Assembly: GCA_958295815.1 (NCBI GenBank)
Contig: OY282374.1
Location: forward strand, 3,748,682-3,812,681
Direction of reading: 5' to 3'
DNA length: 64,000 nt
From: Candidatus Poribacteria bacterium
Lineage (GTDB): Bacteria; Poribacteria; WGA-4E; WGA-3G
Shown: positions 9,101-15,923 of the stretch, one piece after another
How positions within the stretch are numbered: position 1 is the first letter of the stretch
Layout of the letters: each line of letters opens with the position of its first letter
The notes under the pieces: model-generated
What the model saw: the letters and a program-made list of their open reading frames with translations, nothing else
Database searches by the model: none
Told to the model about the DNA's origin: nothing
Translations under genes and position numbers: made by a program

Positions 9101-10099
9101 AACGGGATTCTGCGTATCCGATACACAGGTCTGAAAACTGGGCACTATAGCTTTCTCGTTAAGGCATTCCGCGAAGACTGGCCCTATACGCATCCACCTG
9201 CAGCAGTAGACTTCAATATCTTACCGCCTATCTGGACGAGATGGCGTACATACCTACCGACGCTCATTTTTATGACTGTCGTCTTTGCTTTGCTGGGTCG
9301 CTTAATTGTCAACCGACGACACACAGCACAACTACGCAACGAAGTACGCGAAAGGGAAGAAGCAGAAATGGGTCGTATCCGTGCCGAATTGAGTGAGGCA
9401 CAGAACATCCAAATGGGACTTTTGCCTACAGAGCCACCTGATACAAAAGCCTTTGATGTAGCAGGGATGTCGGTGCCAGCAACACAGGTCGGGGGAGACT
9501 TCTTCGATTATGTCACAGTAGCGAATGGGCAGACCGCGATTGCAGTGGCGGACGCTGCAGGAAAAGGACTGCGAGGTGCAATGAATGCAGTGCTAACAAA
9601 TGGGATGTTGTACGAAGTCTCGCGTTTTAAATCCGAGGCACATGTCATTCTTAGTGATCTCAATGCAGGATTAGCCCCACGTATGTACGGTCCCAGCTTC
9701 ATCGCACTCAATCTTGCAATTCTCGATGAAACTAAGAAGCAGATTGACTATGCTAATGGCGGGCAACCGTATCCTGTTCTTAAGCGTGGCAACGATATAA
9801 TTGAGATTGAAAATAGCGATCTTCCGCTGGGCAGTATGAAAACGGTGCAGTATGAATCTACCATCTGCGATTTAATCGAAGGTGATATTCTGATCTTCCA
9901 TACAGACGGTCTCATTGAGGCACTCAACGCAGAAGAGGAGATGTACGGAACCGAGCGTTTAAAAGAATCAGTTTCTCGGATTCCTGATAGTTCCAGTGCA
10001 GAGGCAGTAGTTTGGCACCTTGTTGACGATGTCCATAATTTTGTTGGTGAGGCGGAACAGTATGATGATATGACAATCGTTGTCGTGAGAGTTCCTTAA
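6173..10099 (+). CDS. Large propeller-sensor protein with Y_Y_Y domain, membrane helix and SpoIIE-type PP2C phosphatase
   Basis: A 1308-residue membrane sensor. An N-terminal hydrophobic segment (about 27-45) is followed by two-component-sensor-type propeller repeats (Reg_prop) with recurring short motifs such as ILWFGSDQNGVSQFDG and NIWFATRGGGTVRYDG up to about residue 880. A Y_Y_Y-like beta-sandwich (about 890-1010), a transmembrane helix (about 1024-1046, TLIFMTVVFALLGRLIV), a charged coiled linker and a C-terminal PP2C/SpoIIE domain follow. That domain has VGGDFFDY (about 1106), AVADAAGKG, HTDGLIEALN and YDDMTIVVVR, the metal-binding Asp motifs of RsbU/SpoIIE Ser/Thr phosphatases. Periplasmic sensing coupled to dephosphorylation of a cytoplasmic anti-sigma antagonist is known for the phosphatase family and inferred here. 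No anti-sigma or STAS gene is adjacent. The start could also be ATG 6197. Confidence 0.88.
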   Translation: MIFAAKKLMVHTYYRLANLRNLLDPAISSILILTVILIVSFACVDTWAEELLQTYTVADGLVGPVVPVIFQDSRGILWFGSDQNGVSQFDGNTFEPYAGSLNTSEEVPSDKVKSGALLGRTLQISEDKWGHIWFLTQIPSEKEGRVSRFDGTSISLIGNGNALIVDRLGDVWVGENQRLTKYTTPGVQRSPQAQPNEIVGEDLLRSTDLTINVIFQSKDGTLWLGGSEGEEEQTGVILSFRETRWENEPFSVDTGNKTDDETPRMQVSTGFVRYDTSNLRTFGAIEAIAEDASGILWFGGYNLLLRFNGNNFEQILPLPWAYTGAAPRSSLEAVGARRPTTIRSDRQGRIWFSDDHIIRWWDGSRLQTHTNPSGFLETEDAWGNLWFTTEDGPQQYNANLEPIPYTTSSGLENDRIRTIFEAVDGKLWFGHDNGVTAFDPIPAISTLTGVGTNRVRMVYEDSRGYLWFSVPSGVARYNPDTEETTIDSLGLGLAQDTSSSAQADATNAGQTRLGSRTEIEKILEVGGQVWFVNAVDPRLQGRFTRYTFFRYANGKFDETSISIKGKTGPGGEAVDINPEILITEGERQWIAFGGHLFKADTTGLLRYTDAGFQRIPFGTTSELDHGEAAVTALYWDSNDRLWVHFGNGKVLRYPKEIAVSTRSINPEILPLKATTLLRSASGSKWFFNAVTGKLILWSDTELGPPLLLEGESSSAPLAVWKDPTQQYNRITFLFSDAIKTYYGRLLTTTMDVELAPVNASLTSQDGSLWLATSRGVARYNGKSLKTYKTKDGFLVDNVRDVMEDSRGNIWFATRGGGTVRYDGETFYTLTTKDGLAHNNIWKLYESRNQDIWFATEGGVTQYTPTRGGLPFCRLTALEADKTYTQLSSNLSLPSRGTKNVIFDVQGISPLREGLSYQFKLIGLDTPKWTDLSTEMFSLLTTKTSISSDRWISSTTSTLADAQLMSDSDVTYSLQNRNGILRIRYTGLKTGHYSFLVKAFREDWPYTHPPAAVDFNILPPIWTRWRTYLPTLIFMTVVFALLGRLIVNRRHTAQLRNEVREREEAEMGRIRAELSEAQNIQMGLLPTEPPDTKAFDVAGMSVPATQVGGDFFDYVTVANGQTAIAVADAAGKGLRGAMNAVLTNGMLYEVSRFKSEAHVILSDLNAGLAPRMYGPSFIALNLAILDETKKQIDYANGGQPYPVLKRGNDIIEIENSDLPLGSMKTVQYESTICDLIEGDILIFHTDGLIEALNAEEEMYGTERLKESVSRIPDSSSAEAVVWHLVDDVHNFVGEAEQYDDMTIVVVRVP

Positions 10100-10169
10100 C
10101 GCTTCGCGAGCACCCAAATTTGTCAAGCAAAAACTTTGAATCCATACAGTCAAAGTGGAAACTCGCCTG

Positions 10170-12089
10170 TTATGCGTTCCTGAAATCAATAACCGTCTGT
10201 CGGTACTCCTCAGGGATCCCGATGTCAAATCGGCGTCCCTTAACAACATACCCCGAAAAGCCATCTGCCTTTCGCAATTCGTCCAAACAGGATGTAAGTT
10301 GGAATTCACCACGCTCGCGGAGGTTATGGGTGATGTTTTGTTCGAGAAACTCGAAAATCTGAGGTTGAATCACATATATGCCGAACACCGTCAAGAAGTG
10401 GTCGATATCCATTCCATCTACGTGTAAATGTTCCATTGCATACTCAGGATCTGGCTTTTCGTAAAACTCTGTCACCGAAAGCAGTGAATCCTCTTCTTCC
10501 CATACGCCGGTGACGCATCCGAAGTTGGATAATTGCTCGATCGGTGTAATCTTGAGTCCAACGACGCTGTGTCCTACCTGCTCATAAGCCTCAACGACCT
10601 GTCGTGCGCAGCATTTTTCCTGATCTGAACCGTAGAGATGATCGCCGAGCATGAGGAGAAACGGTTCGTTGCCGACCCATTCCCGTGCGCAGTAGACAGC
10701 ATGTCCGAAGCCCTCTTGAACGTCTTGCGTGACGAATGACACTCGACTCCCCAATTCCAGTATAGCGTTGCAGTACGCCTGATTTTCCTTGCTGAGTTTG
10801 TTAAAGTGTTCAATCGGCGGTGGCGTTTTGAAAAACGATTCAAAAAGTTCAATATCCGCTGATTGGACGATAAGACACACTTCGTCAATGCCAGCGTTGA
10901 TGGCTTCCTCAACGATCGCCATAATTGCTGGCTTGGCGCGACCATCTCTGTCAATGACAGGAAAAAGTTCTTTTTTCATCGCTTTTGAAGCAGGGAAAAG
11001 TCGAGTGCCAAACCCCGCTGCAGGAATAACTGCTTTTCGGACGTGCCTGCCCGCCTCAATAACCAGTTTCAGACAGGACATCTGTAGATCACTTTCAATA
11101 ATATCAATAACCTTCTGTTGGCTCTCTTCGTCTTTTGCAATGAACTGGGCAGACCCGTCGCCCTGCGAACCGACCCCCTTGCCACCCCAAATATAGGGTT
11201 GAATCGGTTCATAATCGAGGACCTTGTGGAGGACAGGGGCCGTCAATTGGGAAGGACATGCCGGGATGAGGTGTTTATCAAATTCCATTTGTGCGCGGGT
11301 CATGAGTTTGCCGACTGCTTCAGCATCTCCATTGCGTAGTGCTTGATATGCCTCTTGTGTAATCTGTGCGCTTAGGGGACCGAGGTAGTGTTGAACATTC
11401 TTATCTAATTCGTTCTCGGCGAATGGATAACAGTGATTTAATTGATTTAGTATCAGACGTGTATCTTTACCTGCCTCGAGATCAACAATAACAAGGTACA
11501 TGTTTTCCGGTACACTGAGTTCTCGAACATCAATATTGTCTCCGTCGAACGTCATAAGGACAGGTTGCTGGTAAGCACAACCTTGGTCCATCCGTCCACA
11601 GCGTGAAGGTGTGGTCGTTTCGCCGCGATAGGCATATTCCATTTCACCGCGTGTTGTCATCTTAAGATCATAAGTCCGGTTGAAGGCACGTGCGACTAAT
11701 ACACTGATGGCTGCACTTGAAGATAACCCTTTTTTGACAGGTAAATCGGTGAGATAATTATCGATTTCCAGCCCTTGGACCCGATAGTTGGTGAGAATTT
11801 GATACGCGACACCAGCAGCATAACTGAAAAAACTACCTTTCTCAGCTTCCTCCAATAGTGCTGCAGAATCCATTGGCAACCTATAGGGACCCTGGCGTGT
11901 GCCATCGCTGAGCGTTGTATTCAAAATCAGACAGGTTGGATGCGGCTTGACCTCGGCATATACTCCCTGGTTTGTGCTGGTTATTAACGTATAGCCTTTT
12001 TCGAGCGCTGCGTTATTTCGCCGATGTCCTCCTGCCCAATCACTGTGTTCTCCGAACAGACAAATTCTGCCCGGCACAAAAAGTTTCAT
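10170..12089 (-). CDS. Bifunctional fusion: GHMP sugar kinase plus UTP-glucose-1-phosphate uridylyltransferase (GalU-like)
   Basis: One 639-residue polypeptide with two enzymes. Residues 1-345 are a GHMP-family kinase: N-terminal GRICLFGEHSDWAGG, ATP loop KKGLSSSAAISV (GLSSSAA at 121-127), RCGRMDQG with a probable catalytic Asp168, and the C-terminal GGKGVGSQGDGSA motif. Residues about 350-639 form a GalU-type nucleotidyltransferase opening with KAVIPAAGFGTRLFPASK and containing LMLGDHLYGSD, FYEKPDPEYAMEHL and a C-terminal GYVVKGRRFDIGIPEEY. ATG 12089 lies five bases after AAGGAG; the GTG at 12095 overlaps that site and is not used. The order suggests sugar to sugar-1-phosphate to UDP-sugar in one protein. 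Which sugar is phosphorylated cannot be read from sequence; galactose, arabinose or glucuronate are candidates. Confidence 0.87.
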   Translation of the reverse strand: MKLFVPGRICLFGEHSDWAGGHRRNNAALEKGYTLITSTNQGVYAEVKPHPTCLILNTTLSDGTRQGPYRLPMDSAALLEEAEKGSFFSYAAGVAYQILTNYRVQGLEIDNYLTDLPVKKGLSSSAAISVLVARAFNRTYDLKMTTRGEMEYAYRGETTTPSRCGRMDQGCAYQQPVLMTFDGDNIDVRELSVPENMYLVIVDLEAGKDTRLILNQLNHCYPFAENELDKNVQHYLGPLSAQITQEAYQALRNGDAEAVGKLMTRAQMEFDKHLIPACPSQLTAPVLHKVLDYEPIQPYIWGGKGVGSQGDGSAQFIAKDEESQQKVIDIIESDLQMSCLKLVIEAGRHVRKAVIPAAGFGTRLFPASKAMKKELFPVIDRDGRAKPAIMAIVEEAINAGIDEVCLIVQSADIELFESFFKTPPPIEHFNKLSKENQAYCNAILELGSRVSFVTQDVQEGFGHAVYCAREWVGNEPFLLMLGDHLYGSDQEKCCARQVVEAYEQVGHSVVGLKITPIEQLSNFGCVTGVWEEEDSLLSVTEFYEKPDPEYAMEHLHVDGMDIDHFLTVFGIYVIQPQIFEFLEQNITHNLRERGEFQLTSCLDELRKADGFSGYVVKGRRFDIGIPEEYRQTVIDFRNA

Positions 12090-12218
12090 AACCACTCCTT
12101 CGATTTTAAAGAAATAAAATAGTAAAAGTCCGTTCTAAGGTCGCCTCAATTAGACAGAGATTTGGCAATTTCGGTTAAAATAAAAACTGACCCAAAAGCC
12201 TTAGTTATGCTTTTAAAG

Positions 12219-14645
12219 CTACGGATTAATGGAATCCTGTCGATGTAATTGTGCCCACTGACACCTTTGTTGCCACTCTTCTGCTTTTAGTGTAGTACCA
12301 ACGGGTAACGCTTCGTTTTTTGCAATTGTAGAGAACACTTTAACTGCAGTCTCGTAATCTTTCTGATGATATGCGTTGATGCCTATCGTGTTCTTCACCT
12401 TTAACGCAAGACTTTGATACTGTTGGAGGGTCAGCTGTATGGGTGCTGGTGTTTTCAGTGAATCCTCATCCGCATTCTCTGACTTTTCTAAGAGTACCGC
12501 AGCGCGTTGGAAATATCGATTGCTACTCTGCCATGCCTTTTCTTCATGAAGTAATTCACCAGCCAATAGATACGCTAACCACATATCTGGTGCTGTTTGT
12601 ATACACACTGATAGATGCGCCATCTTTTCCACTGAGTCTCTGGGTTCTACCAGCACAGCGCGGAGCAGGTCTCTTAGAGACGAATTTTTCAGCACTATCT
12701 CGGTCAATTGGGGATCCCAATCCGTGGATGCAGTCTCTGGATAAGAGAGTGCTACAATCCGTTTAATACGTCTCAACTCAGTCGATTCATACTCTGTTTC
12801 AAGCGAGGTATATGTGTCCAGTGCTTTTTCAGGGGCATTCTTGAACCAATGAATGTCTCCTTTCAAGAGTGTTGCCTCTGGACTAAATCGTGTGTCTTCC
12901 TCACCTGCGATACGAGTCGCTAACGATAATGCCTTGTCATAATCTTTCATTCGATAAGCACTGAGCATTAAGCCGTATAACGTGCTCAAGTTGTTAGGTT
13001 CAGCCGACAGCATAGTTTCAAAGGTGTGCCCGGCAGTGATAAAATCTTTTCGACCGTATGCCCGCCACGCATCATCTCGCAAGGCAGCCATTTCATGGGC
13101 GCAGACCCTCTCAAAAACACTCCCCAGTTGTAAACGGTAGGTTGCATAGGCTATGTCATCGTCCCGCAAAGGGATACTCTCCAAAAATTCAACCCACTCT
13201 GCTTCCAATGCGTACAGGTCTTTCCCGTAATGTTTCGTAAAATTACCGGTAGGAAAAACGCCTTTAAATTTTTCCATACCATAGGTGTCAACAAGAAATC
13301 GGACGAAGGAACCAGCGAATAGATAACTCCGCGCACCTGCATGCCCCCAAAACCCAAACCCCATGATTCCTGATAAGGGTGGGGCAATCTCCATTTGTCG
13401 CATCGCTTTCGCCCACTGATGTCCTGTAAGTCTGCCTTCGTTCCAATCCGCAGCGACTGCGATCCCTTCGTGGAGCCCTATCTTTAAACTCACTTTCAGA
13501 GGCGACCAAGGCACGGTAAAGACATGTGCTAATTCATGTTTCAGTACCGGATGCGGAAAGCCTTGCGCATGGATGTGAAACCCGTGTCCGAACGGGTCCT
13601 CCACTGATGTATGGCGTGCGCCAATCAACCGCTTTTTTTGTTCAGGAGAGGCATAAACATACGCCCGCACCTTCTGAGATAGTGGTGAATCTTCAAGCGT
13701 AAGATAAGCAGACAGTTGCGCGTACTGGAACTCACAATCTTCAGCAATCCTCTCAATCTCAGCCTCAAGTTCACGTGCATAGAAAATTTCAAAATGTGCT
13801 GTTTTTCGGAAACCGCCGAGTTTTTCTGCAATATCTTCGCGGGTTGGACGAATACCCAATGCCCCAGCGTAAAACTGGAAACCCAATAAGCCAACGATCA
13901 ACAGATAGAGTGGTAAACGTTCTGTAATCGGTCCCGCAAGTTTACGCCACCTCAGATGTGGCATCAATCCGGTTCCCCTGCTCATTTCACAAGTGCTGGT
14001 GGTAAGCCCCAAAAACAGCAGTGCCCAGAGCAGTGTTCCGGCGCGGGCGATTAGTAGGGTACCTGTTATTGGAATAACGAAATCGTAAATCGGTCCTGGA
14101 AAATACCCGAAAGTCCAATGATATGCAAACACCGGTGGGTGAAATATGAGGTTGATAACCACTGGGACGCAAGAAAGTAGAAGATAACCGAGATACGCCA
14201 GATATGCCAACCATCGTCTTTTAATCCAGAACCCGAAAAATACGCCCGCTGCCGTTGCGTACAAACAACTGATTAAGGGCAAAATTGCGAAAAAGAGAAA
14301 CCCTTCACCAAAATTGCAATTTCTGGCACGAAAGGCATTCAACAAGATTATGCCGAGTGGGAGCACGAATAAACTTGTGTTAAATATCAGCGCATTCCAG
14401 AAACACCGAAAGACAATTTGTCTCGGTGGACCGGTAAGTGCCTCAGGATCGCGCCTCATTTGCTGCAGTGTTGTTAGTGTTACATGCGCACCCACGAAAG
14501 AAATACTGAGTGCCATCGCGGCACAAAATTCAAAAGCGAGGATGTCAAACAGTGGGACGTTGGCAAGTACGAGTGCCAATACGCCGAAGGCGACGAACCA
14601 GATCCAATATGAAAATGACCTATGTATCATAGGTTTTATGCGCAT
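12219..14645 (-). CDS. Membrane-anchored zinc metallopeptidase-like protein with C-terminal TPR repeats
   Basis: An 808-residue protein. The first 270 residues contain about seven hydrophobic helices with short loops. A soluble domain follows with the gluzincin-type zinc motif HELAH (about residue 369) and a downstream LHEGIAVAADW whose Glu (about 394) would be the third ligand, the layout of peptidase-MA-like domains. The last 300 residues have repeated helical pairs (AWRAYGRKDFITAGHTFETML, LLAYLLAGELLHEEKAW-like, MKDYDKALSLATRI) typical of TPR. It is probably a membrane-bound protease or an assembly factor with a scaffold for partners. No SD is obvious; ATG 14630 is an alternative start. 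The substrate is unknown. Confidence 0.75.
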   Translation of the reverse strand: MRIKPMIHRSFSYWIWFVAFGVLALVLANVPLFDILAFEFCAAMALSISFVGAHVTLTTLQQMRRDPEALTGPPRQIVFRCFWNALIFNTSLFVLPLGIILLNAFRARNCNFGEGFLFFAILPLISCLYATAAGVFFGFWIKRRWLAYLAYLGYLLLSCVPVVINLIFHPPVFAYHWTFGYFPGPIYDFVIPITGTLLIARAGTLLWALLFLGLTTSTCEMSRGTGLMPHLRWRKLAGPITERLPLYLLIVGLLGFQFYAGALGIRPTREDIAEKLGGFRKTAHFEIFYARELEAEIERIAEDCEFQYAQLSAYLTLEDSPLSQKVRAYVYASPEQKKRLIGARHTSVEDPFGHGFHIHAQGFPHPVLKHELAHVFTVPWSPLKVSLKIGLHEGIAVAADWNEGRLTGHQWAKAMRQMEIAPPLSGIMGFGFWGHAGARSYLFAGSFVRFLVDTYGMEKFKGVFPTGNFTKHYGKDLYALEAEWVEFLESIPLRDDDIAYATYRLQLGSVFERVCAHEMAALRDDAWRAYGRKDFITAGHTFETMLSAEPNNLSTLYGLMLSAYRMKDYDKALSLATRIAGEEDTRFSPEATLLKGDIHWFKNAPEKALDTYTSLETEYESTELRRIKRIVALSYPETASTDWDPQLTEIVLKNSSLRDLLRAVLVEPRDSVEKMAHLSVCIQTAPDMWLAYLLAGELLHEEKAWQSSNRYFQRAAVLLEKSENADEDSLKTPAPIQLTLQQYQSLALKVKNTIGINAYHQKDYETAVKVFSTIAKNEALPVGTTLKAEEWQQRCQWAQLHRQDSINP

Positions 14646-14779
14646 TTTTTTTAAAATTTTAAGTAGTGTTTACAGGTCATTTTACTTGGATATCTCCTTT
14701 GTGTCAAGGGGTATTTATGGCGGATTATAGAAATATATAGACATTCCTTGAACATACACAAGAACGCACCACCAACGCT

Positions 14780-14800
14780 GGCGAGGTTTCTAACCTCGCC
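14780..14800. repeat. REP-like palindrome, GCGAGGTT family
   Basis: Perfect 9-bp stem ggcgaggtt / aacctcgcc with loop tct. Further copies lie at 34895, 34947 and 40866. In this copy the preceding bases are GCT. Confidence 0.75.
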
Positions 14801-14848
14801 GACACACTATGTTCTACACTGATACCTCTTATCTATACGGAAATTTTC

Positions 14849-14877
14849 TTGCAGTTTTAGAAAAAATATGTTAAAAT
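14849..14877 (+). promoter_or_regulatory. Candidate sigma70 promoter of the pspA-like gene
   Basis: TTGCAG (14849-14854), a 17-bp spacer and TAAAAT (14872-14877) lie 117 bp before the pspA-like start. Five of six bases match consensus at -10 and four of six at -35. Confidence 0.55.
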
Positions 14878-14993
14878 ACGGTATAAGGTGTCTGGGTGCG
14901 GTGGAACCCGTGCGAAGCAGCACCAACATAACTCGTAAATCAACACAGGAAGGCTGCATTTTTTAATGCACGCGCTCAACAGGAGAAACAACA

Positions 14994-15830
14994 ATGGCAA
15001 ATGGATTCACACGACTTTTCAAGGCTATCTGGTATACACTGACAGGCCGCGCACATGAATCCGCGGATAGAATGATGGAAAACCCCGAAGCTGTTAGAGG
15101 GGCTTATGAAGACATCATCAACGACAAAAAAGGGAATATTCAACGCTATAAGGCAGCAATCGGACAACTTATTGCGCTCGTTGAACAGAAAAAGTCCACG
15201 GTCAAAAACCTTACCGATGAAGTCGATCGGTTGGAAGAACTAAAAGCAGGGGCGATCGCCAAGGCACAACAGACCGCTGCTGCGCTGCAAGGCGACGGAT
15301 TAGCACCGGAAGAAGTCAAGCAGCATGCCGAATATACGCGATGTGTCGCCGCTTATCAAGATTTCAATTCCAGCTTGCAGGAGAAAACTGGTCAGATTTC
15401 GGAACTGGAAACCGAAATTGAAGGCGCACAAGCTGACATCGAATCCCATAAACTTCAGATTACCAGTTTACATCGCGATTTAGATAAGATTAAGTCGGAA
15501 CAATCTGAAGCAGTTGCGGACCTGATTACCGCACGCGAACAAGAGGAAATCGCCGATATGCTTTCGGGTATCAGCATGGACGGCACCTCTGCCGAATTGA
15601 GCCGCATGCGCGAAATACGTGAGAAAGCGAAAGCGCGTTCAACAGTCGCTCAGGAATTGGCTGGTACGGATTCAAAAACCGAAGAGGAAGAATTCCTTAC
15701 TGCGGCACGCTCTTCTAGTGCTTCTGATGAATTTGATGCTTTGATTTTCGGGGCACAGAAAACTGACACAGAGACAAAGGCTGAACCCGCTAAGTCGGAA
15801 AAGGATTCAGATTCTGAACTGCCGCTATAG
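14994..15830 (+). CDS. PspA/IM30 (Vipp1) family protein
   Basis: A 278-residue, almost wholly alpha-helical, charged coiled-coil protein. It starts with an amphipathic segment (GFTRLFKAIWYTLTGRAHES), then EAVRGAYEDIINDKKGNIQ and long heptad-like helices to about residue 210, and ends in an acidic, Ser-rich tail (ARSSSASDEF, SEKDSDSELPL). This matches PspA/IM30, a bacterial ESCRT-III superfamily member that assembles on the inner membrane and protects it under stress. The conserved N-terminal membrane-binding helix and the family length (about 220-260) fit, with an extended tail. ATG follows AGGAGAAACAACA. The next gene, 93 bp on, is an AAA+ ATPase, a plausible remodelling partner. There is no PspF or PspBC. 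Confidence 0.8.
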   Translation: MANGFTRLFKAIWYTLTGRAHESADRMMENPEAVRGAYEDIINDKKGNIQRYKAAIGQLIALVEQKKSTVKNLTDEVDRLEELKAGAIAKAQQTAAALQGDGLAPEEVKQHAEYTRCVAAYQDFNSSLQEKTGQISELETEIEGAQADIESHKLQITSLHRDLDKIKSEQSEAVADLITAREQEEIADMLSGISMDGTSAELSRMREIREKAKARSTVAQELAGTDSKTEEEEFLTAARSSSASDEFDALIFGAQKTDTETKAEPAKSEKDSDSELPL

Positions 15831-15923
15831 CATGGCTGCTGTAGGCTTGCCATACAAAACAGAAGGGGGCGATAACCTATAGCTGTTAAAAGCCCAACCT
15901 ATCCATTCCGCGCTGAAGCGGGA

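Larger units (their letters stand above)
14646..14993. other. 348-bp divergent intergenic region
   Basis: Gene-free stretch between the peptidase-like gene and the pspA-like gene. It holds a REP-like palindrome (14780-14800), a strong candidate sigma70 promoter facing right (14849-14877), and a leader of about 110 nt with the short inverted repeat tgcattttttaatgca (14956-14971 region) before the SD AGGAGAAA. No coding potential was seen. Confidence 0.6.
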
